From Maricaulis sp048270095 (GTDB lineage: Bacteria; Pseudomonadota; Alphaproteobacteria; Caulobacterales; Maricaulaceae): a DNA stretch of 64,000 nucleotides. The DNA is taken from contig NZ_JBLWTL010000001.1 of assembly GCF_048270095.1 (NCBI RefSeq), forward strand, positions 62,001 to 126,000, read 5' to 3'. The position numbers and the translations under genes were made by a program. The notes under the pieces were generated by a model, which was not told the origin of the DNA, ran no database searches, and saw only the letters and a program-made list of their open reading frames with translations. Shown here one piece after another: positions 35,427 to 44,340 of the stretch; position 1 is the stretch's first letter, and each line of letters starts with the position of its first letter.

Positions 35427-36106
35427 GACTGGATCGCCCCGTCACGCATTTCAATAATGCGGCCGGCCCGGTTGGCGAGGTCACGATCATGGGTGACAAG
35501 GACCAGCGCCGCACCGTGCTGACGCGCGGCCTCGAACAGGAAATCGGCAATCATCCCGCCCGCGGCCGTATCGAGATTGCCGGTGGGCTCGTCAGCGAAA
35601 ATGATCTCCGGTCCCACGGCCAGCGCCCGCGCCACCGCGACGCGCTGTTTCTCGCCGCCGGAAAGCTGGCCGGGATAATGCGTCAACCGGTGCTCCAGCC
35701 CGACCTGGGACAGGGCTTCGGTGGCGCGCTCACGCACCCGGTCCTGTCGCGCGATCTCGAGCGGCGCCATGACATTCTCCAGCGCCGTCATGGTCGGCAT
35801 CAGATGGAAGGACTGGAACACAAAACCGACACGGCCGCGGCGCAAGCGGGCCAGCTCGCCCTCATTGCGGCCGGTCACAGGCTCGCCGAGCAGGGTGATC
35901 TCACCGGATGTGGTCCGTTCCAGCCCGGCGGAAACCGCCATCAGGGAAGATTTTCCCGATCCCGACGGGCCGATGATCGCCACGCTCTCGCCAGCCCGCA
36001 CGTCGAGACTGACATGATCGAGAATATGGATCGGCCCCGATGCGGCCATCAGCGTCAGTTCGACATCGCGTAGCGACAGGACGGGAGGCAAGCTGGTATC
36101 TGTCAT
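35423..36106 (-). CDS. ABC transporter ATPase (YbbA/LolD type)
   Basis: The 227-residue ATPase carries Walker A GPSGSGKSS near residue 45, the signature LSGGEKQRVAVARA, Walker B IIFADEPTGNLD and the switch LVTHD. This is the LolD/MacB-like class that works with FtsX-fold permeases. It starts 77 bases from the divergent tesA-like gene, an arrangement also known from E. coli (ybbA-ybbP next to tesA), which suggests a shared role or regulation. Confidence 0.93.
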   Translation of the reverse strand: MTDTSLPPVLSLRDVELTLMAASGPIHILDHVSLDVRAGESVAIIGPSGSGKSSLMAVSAGLERTTSGEITLLGEPVTGRNEGELARLRRGRVGFVFQSFHLMPTMTALENVMAPLEIARQDRVRERATEALSQVGLEHRLTHYPGQLSGGEKQRVAVARALAVGPEIIFADEPTGNLDTAAGGMIADFLFEAARQHGAALVLVTHDRDLANRAGRIIEMRDGAIQS

Positions 36107-36128
36107 TAGGGATCCGGGATTTGCGTTG

Positions 36129-36145
36129 ATATCGAATTTCGATAT
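36129..36145. promoter_or_regulatory. 17-base palindrome between divergent operons (candidate operator)
   Basis: ATATCGAA (36129-36136), one T, and TTCGATAT (36138-36145) form a perfect dyad centred between the starts at 36106 and 36184. The size and position fit the operator of a dimeric repressor. I cannot name the regulator. Confidence 0.6.
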
Positions 36146-36183
36146 ATGTCATAGAATGTCGTTCGGCAAAGGCCTTGTTTAAG

Positions 36184-36837
36184 ATGCGTCACATGCTTCA
36201 CCTTGTCGTGATCGGCCTGCTTGCCCTCACCGCGCCGGGCTTCGCAGCGGCGGACGAGCCGGCCTACCGGCTGGTCGTGCTCGGGGACAGTCTGAGCGCC
36301 GGCTTCGGGCTGAATGACAGCGAGGCCTTGCCGGCCCGCCTCGATGAGGCCCTCGCGGCGCGGGGTCTCGACCAGGTTGTCGTGGTCAATGCCGGCGTCT
36401 CAGGCGATACGACGGCGGGCGGTCTGGCCCGGTTTGATTTCTCGGTGGATCCCGAGGCCGACGGCGTCCTCATTGCGCTTGGGGCCAATGATGCCCTTCA
36501 GGGCCAGCCACCGGCACAGGCACGGGCCAATCTGGCGGCGATGATCGATCGGGCGCGGGCCCGCGATCTCGACATCATCCTCGCGGGCATGCGCGCCCCG
36601 GTCAATATGGGCGTGGAATACCGCGAGCAATTCGATGCGATCTATCCCGACCTTGCGCAGGCCGAAGATATCGCGCTCTACCCTTTCCTTCTGGCGCCCG
36701 TCGTGCTGCACCCTGAATTCCTGCAGCGCGACGGGCTGCACCCGACGGCCGAGGGCGTTGACCGGATGGCCGCTCCGCTGGCGGACTTCATCGCCACGGC
36801 GCTGTTCGGCCTGCCCCGGCGAGAGGCGGCACCATGA
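36184..36837 (+). CDS. tesA: TesA-like periplasmic SGNH esterase/lysophospholipase
   Basis: The 217-residue protein has a signal peptide (cleavage near residue 24, ALTAPGFAAADE) and the SGNH blocks: GDS in VVLGDSLSAG with Ser36, then GVSGDTTAGG, GANDAL, and the C-terminal RDGLHPTAEG with Asp and His. E. coli TesA (thioesterase I/protease I/lysophospholipase L1) has this architecture and location. An in-frame TTG at 36175 is an alternative start; neither has an ideal ribosome site. The stop overlaps the next start. Confidence 0.92.
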   Translation: MRHMLHLVVIGLLALTAPGFAAADEPAYRLVVLGDSLSAGFGLNDSEALPARLDEALAARGLDQVVVVNAGVSGDTTAGGLARFDFSVDPEADGVLIALGANDALQGQPPAQARANLAAMIDRARARDLDIILAGMRAPVNMGVEYREQFDAIYPDLAQAEDIALYPFLLAPVVLHPEFLQRDGLHPTAEGVDRMAAPLADFIATALFGLPRREAAP

Positions 36838-37373
36838 GTCAGCGCCTGTTTGCCGCGATCGGACTGCCGGACAGTGTGTGCGATCCGCTTCTGGCACTGC
36901 AAGCAGGCCTGCCCGGCGCCAGCTGGCGGCCGCGTGAAAATCTGCATCTGACGCTGCGCTTTTTCGGCGATATTGATGAGCGCAAGGCTGAAGATCTCGA
37001 GTTCGAGCTGGGGAAGATCACGGCACCGGCCTTTGATCTCACGCTCAAGGGGGCCGGCTGGTTCGGCCGGCTGGATCCCCATGCGCTGTGGATTGGCGCC
37101 GAGCCGGACCCGGCACTGCTGGCCCTGCAAGCCAAATGCGAACGCGCGGCCCGACGCGCCGGGATCGCCGCGGAGACACGCAATTTCGTGCCCCACATCA
37201 CCCTGGCCTATCTCAGGAAAACGCCGGTGGACGCACTGGCAGGCTTCACGCAGGCGCTCGGCACTTTCCGGTGCGATCCGGTGCGGATCTCACATTTCAG
37301 CCTCTATGCCAGCTGGTTAAGCCGCGGCGACGCCAATATCTATCAACCGGTCACCCGCTATCCACTGAGCTAG
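36834..37373 (+). CDS. thpR: RNA 2',3'-cyclic phosphodiesterase
   Basis: The 179-residue 2H phosphoesterase has its two HxT motifs at His38 (NLHLTLRF) and His121 (VPHITLAY). It opens cyclic phosphates on RNA ends and was formerly called LigT. The ATGA overlap with tesA implies co-expression. The length is normal, and a short hinge between the two halves (about residues 70-90) is as expected. Confidence 0.92.
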   Translation: MSQRLFAAIGLPDSVCDPLLALQAGLPGASWRPRENLHLTLRFFGDIDERKAEDLEFELGKITAPAFDLTLKGAGWFGRLDPHALWIGAEPDPALLALQAKCERAARRAGIAAETRNFVPHITLAYLRKTPVDALAGFTQALGTFRCDPVRISHFSLYASWLSRGDANIYQPVTRYPLS

Positions 37374-37374
37374 A

Positions 37375-38022
37375 CTATTCCTCGATATCGACCTCAAAGG
37401 CCGACGGCAGCACCGTCACCTGCCAGCCACCCTCCAGCTGGTAGAGCCAGAATATGTCGCCATAGGCCTGATCGGCCAGACGCCCGTCGCTGCAACCAAC
37501 GGCCTGGGATGCGTCCAGGCCGGCAAATTGCGTCAGCCAGAGGCAGCTGGTGTTGGAATGCTCTGCGACCAGTGTCCAGCGGGCATCCGAAGCGGCCGCA
37601 TCGGCAAAGGCGGCGGCGCGACTGCGCGTGATCACGTCCTGCGCCGCACAACCTGTCTCCAGGCCGTCCCCCGCCTGGTGGGCGATGACCGGCTGGCCTC
37701 CCGCCTCGGCGGTCCGCAGGGTCCGGCAGGCGGCACTTGAATAGGCCTGGTCAACCGCCGGAGTACCGATCAGTTCGGCCAGCCGCACCACCATGGCCTC
37801 ACCCTGAGGGCTGAGCGGGCAATCAAGCGCATTGCAGTCCGAAGAGATCTTGCGCGCATGCCGGACGACCAGAATATGCCGGTCAGCGCGCTGGAGATCG
37901 GCAGACCGGTCGGTCGGGGCCCGTTCCAACAAGCCCGGACGGTCAAAGCCCGTCATGGTTTCGGGCCCGGCACAAGCGGCCAGGATCGACAGAAGTGCAA
38001 GCGTCGTAAACAAGCGTTTCAT
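37375..38022 (-). CDS. Histidine phosphatase-fold lipoprotein
   Basis: The 215-residue protein has a lipobox (LAAC, Cys17) and the RH motif in ILVVRHARK (Arg54-His55) that marks the histidine phosphatase superfamily. A second conserved His probably lies in VAEHSNTSCLW. Six or more cysteines in the mature part fit an oxidising periplasmic environment. Its substrate is unknown. I chose the ATG at 38022 because GAGG lies upstream and a lipoprotein signal results; upstream in-frame starts do not give one. Confidence 0.85.
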   Translation of the reverse strand: MKRLFTTLALLSILAACAGPETMTGFDRPGLLERAPTDRSADLQRADRHILVVRHARKISSDCNALDCPLSPQGEAMVVRLAELIGTPAVDQAYSSAACRTLRTAEAGGQPVIAHQAGDGLETGCAAQDVITRSRAAAFADAAASDARWTLVAEHSNTSCLWLTQFAGLDASQAVGCSDGRLADQAYGDIFWLYQLEGGWQVTVLPSAFEVDIEE

Positions 38023-38099
38023 GCGGGCCTCGTGTCCGGTTCGCGCGGAGCATAGAGCGGTGCCCTGGGCGCATCCAGCCCTAAAGGAGCGGGCGCCGT

Positions 38100-39224
38100 C
38101 TAAACGTCCCGCCGCATCGGCAGGCAGACAGTGATCACCGTGCCGGCCTCCGCACTGCTCTCGATCTCCAGCGTGCCGTCCATCAATGTGGCCAGGCGCC
38201 AGCAAATCGCCAGCCCGACACCGCCATCACCGCTCATATTGGCAAACTCGGCACGAACACGCTCGATCACCTTGGGCGGAAAATATAATTGCTCCACCGT
38301 CGCCGTGAACTTCACCCAGGCAAGCCCCTCGCCCTCTTCCTCGACCTCGAGCAGGCCGCGCAGGATGCCGGGCGGGCTGTGCTTGATCACGAGCGCGGCG
38401 AGCGTTGAAAACAGTTGCCGCGTCAATCGGCTATCGCCGATCACCTGCTTCGTCGCAGCGGGCGTGATTTCAGCGGCAAACACCAGACCCTTGTCACGCG
38501 CGGCGGGCTCAAAAAGGGCTTCGACCGATTTGAGGATGTCCGCCGGTGAGAAGGCCTGATTGCGAACTTCGACCTGGTCCGATTTCAACTGCGACAGGTT
38601 GGTCACGACACTAACGCGCGCCAGCATGGTCTGGGCAGACTGCTCCATCGTGGCCAGCAGTTTACGTTGCGCCGGATCAAGCGCGGTATTCCCGAGCAGG
38701 CTGCCAAGCCCGATAATCCCGTTCAGCGGGGTTCGCAATTCATGGCTCAACCCCAGCAGAAAGTCAGATTCATGCTGGCTGGCCACCCGCTGGGTCTCCG
38801 CCGCAGTCTTGAGTTCGCTCTCGAGCGTCGTGCGGACACTGACCTCATGCTCAAGCGCCGATGCCGACTGCTCGAGGCTCTCCATCAACCGCCCGAATCG
38901 CCAGGTCAGCTGAACCACCCCGAGCAGAAAGAAGATCGTCGCCACCGTCTCACAAGCCCAACGGACCCAGGTCTCCAGGACCGTGCCGATCTGAACTGTC
39001 TGGCCGCCGTCGGCCAAGATCGGACCAACCAGCAGAAAGACGAGATGGATAAGGTGATACCCGCCCCAGATCGCCATCCCCACAGCGATGAGGCCGAGTT
39101 CACGCGAAATTCCGGCAAAGCTGATCGCCCTCAGATTCCGGGCCATAACGAACAGCGTTAGAGCCAGCGCGAGGACGACGAAGACATCTTGGACAGCCGT
39201 TGACAGCATGAAGTTCTCACTCAT
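38100..39224 (-). CDS. Membrane sensor histidine kinase with an eroded ATP-binding domain
   Basis: The 374-residue protein has three or four membrane segments in residues 10-110, a coiled linker (about 115-155), and a well-preserved H box, LSHELRTPLNGIIGLGSLLG, with His161. The ATPase domain is unusual: the N box reads RLTRQLFSTLAALVIKHS, so both Asn residues are replaced (Thr274, Leu278), and the G1 DxGxG box is absent. The G2-like GGVGLAICWRLATLMDG remains. It can probably still dimerise and carry the phospho-acceptor His, but may not bind ATP, so it could be a phosphatase, a scaffold, or a target for another kinase. No regulator gene is adjacent. Confidence 0.85.
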   Translation of the reverse strand: MSENFMLSTAVQDVFVVLALALTLFVMARNLRAISFAGISRELGLIAVGMAIWGGYHLIHLVFLLVGPILADGGQTVQIGTVLETWVRWACETVATIFFLLGVVQLTWRFGRLMESLEQSASALEHEVSVRTTLESELKTAAETQRVASQHESDFLLGLSHELRTPLNGIIGLGSLLGNTALDPAQRKLLATMEQSAQTMLARVSVVTNLSQLKSDQVEVRNQAFSPADILKSVEALFEPAARDKGLVFAAEITPAATKQVIGDSRLTRQLFSTLAALVIKHSPPGILRGLLEVEEEGEGLAWVKFTATVEQLYFPPKVIERVRAEFANMSGDGGVGLAICWRLATLMDGTLEIESSAEAGTVITVCLPMRRDV

Positions 39225-39410
39225 GCGCGGCCCTACAGACGGGCCACGGGGCAGTCTATTGCCCGTCCAGGAGCGTCACATCGTGATACCCCGGTCAAAC
39301 CGGCGGCGCAAAATCACTCGTATCGTGCTGTCTGTAAAGCGTTAACTGGCCCGATGAATTAAAGATGCGTGCGCTTGACTCACCAGGCGGGTGCGAAAAC
39401 GTGCCGATCC

Positions 39411-40643
39411 TCAATCATTACGGCCCAGCCGGCGCTTGCGCCGCGCCAGCAACTGAAGCCGAAGCGCATTGAGACGAATAAAGCCGGCCGCATCCTTCTG
39501 GTCATAGACCTCGTCCTCTTCGAAGGTGACGTGCGCCTGCGAGTAGAGCGAGTGATCGGAGCTGCGACCCACGACATTGACGGAGCCCTTGTAGAGTTTG
39601 AGGCGGACATCGCCGGTGACGAATTCCTGGCTGGCATCGATCGCTGCCTGCAACATTTCGCGTTCCGGCGAGAACCAGAAGCCCTCATAGAGCAGTTTGG
39701 CATAGCGTGGCATCAGCTCATCCTTGAGGTGGGCTGCACCGCGATCGAGGGTAATCTGCTCGATCCCGCGATGGGCCGACATCAGGATCGTACCGCCCGG
39801 GGTCTCGTAGACACCGCGTGATTTCATGCCGACGAAGCGGTTTTCGACCAGGTCGAGCCGGCCAATGCCGTGCCTGCCACCCAGCTCATTGAGCCGCGTC
39901 AGCAGGGTCGCCGGGCTCATCGCCTTGCCATCAATGGCACAGGCATCGCCGCGCTTGAAGGAGATGGTGACGTATTCCGGAGTGTCGGGCGCATCTTCAG
40001 GCCGCACCGTGCGCTGATAGACAAGCTCGGAGGCTTCCTCGGCCGGATCCTCGAGCATCTTGCCTTCCGAGGAGGTGTGCCAGAGATTGGCATCGACCGA
40101 AAACGGTGCCTCGCCGCGCTTGTCCTTGGCGACTTCAATGCCGTGCTCTTCAGCATAGGCAATCAACTTGGTGCGCGAATTGAGGTCCCATTCGCGCCAG
40201 GGCGCAATGACGCGAAGATCCGGGTCGAGCGCATAGACGCCGAGCTCGAAACGGACCTGGTCATTGCCCTTGCCGGTGGCACCATGAGCGACCGCATCGG
40301 CACCTGTCTCGTGGGCGATTTCGACCAGACGTTTGGAGATCAGCGGCCGCGCGATCGAGGTGCCGAGCAGATAGAGCCCCTCATAAACCGCATTGGCGCG
40401 CACCATCGGGAAAACGAAATCGCGGACAAATTCCTCGCGCAGATCATCAATGAAAATCTCCGACACGCCCGCAGCCTTGGCCTTGCGTCGTGCCGGTTCC
40501 AGCTCCTCGCCCTGGCCGAGATCGGCGGTGAAGGTGACCACTTCGGCGTCATACTCATCCTGGAGCCATTTCAGGATCACCGATGTGTCGAGCCCGCCGG
40601 AATAGGCGAGGACGATCTTCTTCACTTTGGCTGGAGTTTTCAT
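39411..40643 (-). CDS. argG: Argininosuccinate synthase
   Basis: This enzyme joins citrulline and aspartate with ATP in arginine synthesis. The 410-residue sequence has the ATP pyrophosphatase loop AYSGGLDTSV near residue 13, TADLGQGEE, HGATGKGNDQVRFE near 117 and SSDHSLYSQAHVTFEE near the C-terminus. The start at 40643 follows GAAGGGA with nine-base spacing; a longer frame to 40781 has no family support. It is divergent from the glutaminase gene. Confidence 0.97.
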   Translation of the reverse strand: MKTPAKVKKIVLAYSGGLDTSVILKWLQDEYDAEVVTFTADLGQGEELEPARRKAKAAGVSEIFIDDLREEFVRDFVFPMVRANAVYEGLYLLGTSIARPLISKRLVEIAHETGADAVAHGATGKGNDQVRFELGVYALDPDLRVIAPWREWDLNSRTKLIAYAEEHGIEVAKDKRGEAPFSVDANLWHTSSEGKMLEDPAEEASELVYQRTVRPEDAPDTPEYVTISFKRGDACAIDGKAMSPATLLTRLNELGGRHGIGRLDLVENRFVGMKSRGVYETPGGTILMSAHRGIEQITLDRGAAHLKDELMPRYAKLLYEGFWFSPEREMLQAAIDASQEFVTGDVRLKLYKGSVNVVGRSSDHSLYSQAHVTFEEDEVYDQKDAAGFIRLNALRLQLLARRKRRLGRND

Positions 40644-40790
40644 GGCCGCGCATCCCTTCGCATTGTGTGCAGCCCGCGTAGCGCCCCCGCCCTTTGTGCG
40701 CAAGTGGTCCGGCCGATAAATCGCAAGGCAAGCGGTAGATAATACGCATTCACCGCTGGACAGACAGCTGGCGCACAGCAATCTACCAGC

Positions 40791-42065
40791 ATGGTTACAC
40801 GCCCCATATCAGCTTTCTCCGGTTTTGCCGGTCGCCGCGCCCGTTTCGAGCACGACCGGCCTGACGCTGCGACGGCACGTGAATTGTTGGCGCGCCTGCT
40901 ACGCCGCGCCCGTGAAGAAAGCCTCGTCACCGCCGCAGACCTGCGTCATCACCTGCTGCGCGCCGGTATCGATATCGAAATGCCGCGGCTGACCGATGCC
41001 CGCAGTTTTCTCGATAGCGATATGGCGCTCGACGCCGCAGCGATCGAAGCCGGGCTGACCCCGGATATCAGCCGCTTCCTGTTGCAAATTCTCGATGGCG
41101 ATCTGGCGATCGAGAATTTCCCCGTGTTTGAAAACCGGATCGCCAATATCTACGCCCACGCCCAGGCCGCCACGGGCGGCGAGGTCGCCGGCTATATCCC
41201 CGAACTGGCGAAGCAGGACCCGGACAGTTTCGGCCTTGCCGTCTGCAGTATTGACGGTCAGCGGATGGCCCTGGGCGATGCACAGACACCCTTCTGTCTG
41301 CAATCCGTAATGAAACCACTGAATTACGCGCTGGCCCTGGCCCTGAACGGCGAGCGTTTTGTCCATCATCATGTCGGCCGTGAACCTTCCGGTCTGGGCT
41401 TCAATGAATTGACGCTCAACCACGACAATCGCCCCCACAACCCGATGATCAATTCAGGGGCCATCATGTGCAGCGCCATGATCCGCCCGGGACGCCCTGT
41501 TGCCGAGCGTTTCGACATGCTGATGCGTTTCTGGAATTCGGCTATTGGCAGCCAGGCCTGCGGCTTCGACGAAGCCGTCTACCGGTCAGAGCAGGGCACG
41601 GCAGAGCGCAATTTCGCGCTGGCGCGGCTGATGGACAGCCATGGTGTCTTCCCGGAAGGCAGCATCGTCGATCGTGCGCTTGATCTCTATTTTCGCAGTT
41701 GCGCCATGACGCTCGATTGCCGCGCCCTGTCGGTCGCAGCCGCCACCCTGGCCAATGGCGGCGTCTGCCCGCTGACAGGTCACCGTATCGCGGAGCCGGC
41801 CACGGTCCGCAATACGCTGTCCCTGATGCTGACCTGCGGCATGTATGATTTTTCAGGCGAGTTTGCCTTTGTTGTGGGCCTGCCAGCAAAATCGGGCGTG
41901 TCGGGCGGTTTGATGCTGGTTGTGCCGGGCGTTTGCGGTATCGGCCTTTGGAGCCCGCCCCTCGACCGGCTCGGAAACCCGGTCCGCGGGCTGGAATTCT
42001 CTCGCCGCCTGGTCGAGGCTTTCCCGTTTCACATTTTCGCCGGAACGACGGACGGACCGGCATAG
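40791..42065 (+). CDS. glsA: Glutaminase with an N-terminal extension
   Basis: The enzyme hydrolyses glutamine to glutamate and ammonia. The catalytic domain (from about residue 120) has the beta-lactamase-like SxxK as QSVMKPLNYAL, followed by EPSGLGFNEL and NPMINSGAI, then CGMYDFSGEFAFVVGLPAKSG. The 424 residues exceed E. coli YbaS (310) by an N-terminal domain of about 110 residues, reminiscent of the extension in eukaryotic and some bacterial glutaminases. It lacks the ankyrin or STAS domain some homologues add at the end. Confidence 0.93.
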   Translation: MVTRPISAFSGFAGRRARFEHDRPDAATARELLARLLRRAREESLVTAADLRHHLLRAGIDIEMPRLTDARSFLDSDMALDAAAIEAGLTPDISRFLLQILDGDLAIENFPVFENRIANIYAHAQAATGGEVAGYIPELAKQDPDSFGLAVCSIDGQRMALGDAQTPFCLQSVMKPLNYALALALNGERFVHHHVGREPSGLGFNELTLNHDNRPHNPMINSGAIMCSAMIRPGRPVAERFDMLMRFWNSAIGSQACGFDEAVYRSEQGTAERNFALARLMDSHGVFPEGSIVDRALDLYFRSCAMTLDCRALSVAAATLANGGVCPLTGHRIAEPATVRNTLSLMLTCGMYDFSGEFAFVVGLPAKSGVSGGLMLVVPGVCGIGLWSPPLDRLGNPVRGLEFSRRLVEAFPFHIFAGTTDGPA

Positions 42066-42132
42066 CCCGCTGGACTTTCGCCGCGGCTCTTCGCACCTTG
42101 TGCGCCACCACCAGCCTTCGGGAGTCCGCCTC

Positions 42133-42963
42133 ATGCGACGTCATCTTGTTCTGATCACCGGCGCCTCTTCGGGCATTGGCAAGGCGCTGGCACGCGAATT
42201 CGCCGCCAATGGCTGGGACCTCGCGCTGACAGCGCGGCGCCAGGACCGGCTCGAAGCCCTGGCCGAGGAAATCAAGACCCAGTATGGCGTCGACAGCCTG
42301 GTTATCGCGGCCGATCTGTCCAAACCTGCCGCACCAAAAAAAATCATCGCTGCGGTGGAAGCAGCCGGGCGCACGATTGACGGGCTGGTCAATAATGCCG
42401 GCTTCGGCCTTCCGGGCACCTATACCCAGACCAGCTGGAAACAGCAGGCTGATTTCCTGCAGCTGATGCTGGGCAGTTATGCCGAGCTGGTGCACCGGGT
42501 GATGCCCGGCATGCAGGAACGCGGCTATGGCCGCATTCTCAATGTCGCCTCGGTCGCCGGCCTGATGCCCGGCTCGAAGGGCCATACGCTATACGCTGCC
42601 GTGAAATCGGCGCTGATCAAATTCAGCCAGTCACTCCACTTTGAAGGCAAGGAATACGGCATCCACGCCACAGCGCTATGCCCGGGCTTTACCTATTCCG
42701 AATTCCACGACGTCAATGAAACGCGCGACCTGGTGTCGAAAATGCCGTCCTATTGGTGGCTGACCGCCGAGCAGGTCGCGGAGGCCGGCTATAATGCCCT
42801 GCAACGCAATCAGCCGATCTGCGTGCCCGGGCTCTGGTATAAATTCCTCACCGGCCTCAACCAGGTCCTGCCGACCCCGGTCTCGATGTGGATGATGGAG
42901 CGCAGCAGCGGCAGTGTCCGCCGCGGCGAGGTGGACCCGGCAAGCCCGGACGCCGGAGATTGA
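42133..42963 (+). CDS. Short-chain dehydrogenase/reductase
   Basis: The 276-residue SDR has the NAD(P)-binding TGASSGIG at residues 9-16, NNAG, and the catalytic Ser-Tyr-Lys in NVASVAGL and LYAAVKSALIKF (Tyr-x3-Lys). The C-terminal region (WLTAEQVAEAGYNAL, then VPTPVSMWMMER-like) recalls SDRs of the DltE/YqjQ group that act on lipids or fatty acids. The substrate is unknown. GGGAG lies upstream of the ATG. It runs with the LysE-type gene four bases downstream. Confidence 0.9.
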   Translation: MRRHLVLITGASSGIGKALAREFAANGWDLALTARRQDRLEALAEEIKTQYGVDSLVIAADLSKPAAPKKIIAAVEAAGRTIDGLVNNAGFGLPGTYTQTSWKQQADFLQLMLGSYAELVHRVMPGMQERGYGRILNVASVAGLMPGSKGHTLYAAVKSALIKFSQSLHFEGKEYGIHATALCPGFTYSEFHDVNETRDLVSKMPSYWWLTAEQVAEAGYNALQRNQPICVPGLWYKFLTGLNQVLPTPVSMWMMERSSGSVRRGEVDPASPDAGD

Positions 42964-42966
42964 TCC

Positions 42967-43593
42967 ATGCTCGACCTTTCCCTGTTGCCGCTTTTTCTCG
43001 CCGGCGGTCTGGCGCTGGCGCTGACACCGGGACCGGACATGGCCTTCACCCTCGCGACCACAGCCTCGCGCGGTCTGCGCGCCGGGCTGGGCGCCGTGGG
43101 CGGCATCATCACCGGCGGTGCGATCTGGACGATAGCGGCGGCAATCGGGCTGGCCGCTCTCCTGACAGCCTCCGAACATGCGCTCTCGGTCATCCGCTAT
43201 GGCGGTGCGATTTATCTGCTGTGGCTGGCTTGGCGGACGATCCAGACACTTGACGCCGCGCCGCATGCCCAAGCATCGGCCTCGGCTTCACAGGCATTCC
43301 TGCGCGGCTTGATGACCAATCTGCTCAATCCCAAGGTCGGGCTGTTCTTCCTCGCCTTCCTGCCGCAATTTACCAATGCCGAACTAGGCCCGGTCTGGAT
43401 CCAGATGCTGATGCTCGGCGGGATATTCTTCGCGATGGGGACGATGGTCCTGGTTGCCATCGCGCTGGCGGCCGGTGCGGCGCAGGCCCGCCTCGCCCAT
43501 TCGCTGACTCTGCGGCGGGCATTGAACGGCCTGGCCGCGACGGCGTTTGGTGCGCTCGGTTTGCGCTTGATCTTCAGCAGCAATACCGACTAG
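42967..43593 (+). CDS. LysE-family exporter
   Basis: The 208-residue protein has six membrane segments and the signature LTPGPDMAFTLATTASRGLRAGL near the N-terminus (quoted as LTPGPDM). NLLNPKVGLFFLAFLPQF near residue 118 is typical of LysE/RhtB-type translocators, which export amino acids or their derivatives. The substrate is unknown. It follows the SDR gene by three bases and may be co-transcribed with it and pyrF. Confidence 0.92.
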   Translation: MLDLSLLPLFLAGGLALALTPGPDMAFTLATTASRGLRAGLGAVGGIITGGAIWTIAAAIGLAALLTASEHALSVIRYGGAIYLLWLAWRTIQTLDAAPHAQASASASQAFLRGLMTNLLNPKVGLFFLAFLPQFTNAELGPVWIQMLMLGGIFFAMGTMVLVAIALAAGAAQARLAHSLTLRRALNGLAATAFGALGLRLIFSSNTD

Positions 43594-43604
43594 ACCTGCG
43601 GCTT

Positions 43605-44318
43605 ATGTTACAAGCTGATCCCCGCCTGATCGTCGCGCTCGATAAGCCGACTATCCCCGACGCATGGGCGCTTATCGAAGCGCTCGGCGATACCGTCAAT
43701 TTCTACAAGATCGGGCTGCAGCTCATCCCGATTGGCGGCATGGAATTGAGCGCGCGCCTGAAACAGGCCGGCAAGCAGGTTTTCCTCGATTACAAGCTGC
43801 ACGACATTCCCGCGACGGTCGAAAAAGCGACCCGCAGCCTCGCCGATACCGGCGCCGACCTGCTGACGGTCCATGCCGAACCGGCCGTGATGCGCGCCGC
43901 CGTCGCGGGCCGCGGCGATAGCGGTTTGAAAATTCTCGGCGTCACCGTGATGACTTGCTATGACGACGAAATGCTCACTGAAATGGGTTATGCCTTCGGG
44001 GCGCGCGATCTGGTGATGCGCCGGGTTGAGCAGAGCCTGGAAGCCGGCGTCGATGGCGTCGTCGCGAGCGCCCATGAGGCCGCCGAGATCCGCCAGAAGT
44101 TTGGCGGCGATTTCCTCATCGTCACGCCGGGGATACGGCCTGCAGGCGCCGCAGCTGATGACCAGAAACGCGTCGCGACACCCGGATCGGCCTTGCAGGA
44201 CGGCTCGACCCATCTGGTGATCGGCCGGCCCATCAATGCTGCGACCGATCCGGCCGCGGCAGCGCGTGCGATCATCACGGAAATGGCCGCAGCATCGCCA
44301 TCGCCGGGAACGGCCTAG
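43605..44318 (+). CDS. pyrF: Orotidine 5'-phosphate decarboxylase
   Basis: This enzyme makes UMP in the last step of pyrimidine synthesis. The 237-residue barrel shows LIVALDKPT at the N-terminus, FLDYKLHDIPATV near residue 60 (the Asp-x-Lys-x2-Asp catalytic set), ADLLTVHA and the C-terminal TPGIRPAGAAADDQKRVATP, LVIGRPI. It starts 12 bases after the LysE-type stop without a clear ribosome site. Confidence 0.96.
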   Translation: MLQADPRLIVALDKPTIPDAWALIEALGDTVNFYKIGLQLIPIGGMELSARLKQAGKQVFLDYKLHDIPATVEKATRSLADTGADLLTVHAEPAVMRAAVAGRGDSGLKILGVTVMTCYDDEMLTEMGYAFGARDLVMRRVEQSLEAGVDGVVASAHEAAEIRQKFGGDFLIVTPGIRPAGAAADDQKRVATPGSALQDGSTHLVIGRPINAATDPAAAARAIITEMAAASPSPGTA

Positions 44319-44340
44319 CTCGCATCCAGCGGGTCAGGGG

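Noticed and set aside
33939..35522. 527-residue open frame on the plus strand opposite the FtsX-like permease
   Set aside because: Low-complexity Gln/Arg/Gly composition typical of antisense frames in GC-rich genes.
39342..39362. Possible CtrA site TTAA...TTAA upstream of the sensor kinase gene
   Set aside because: The half-sites are 13 bases apart, not the 7 bases required by the CtrA consensus.
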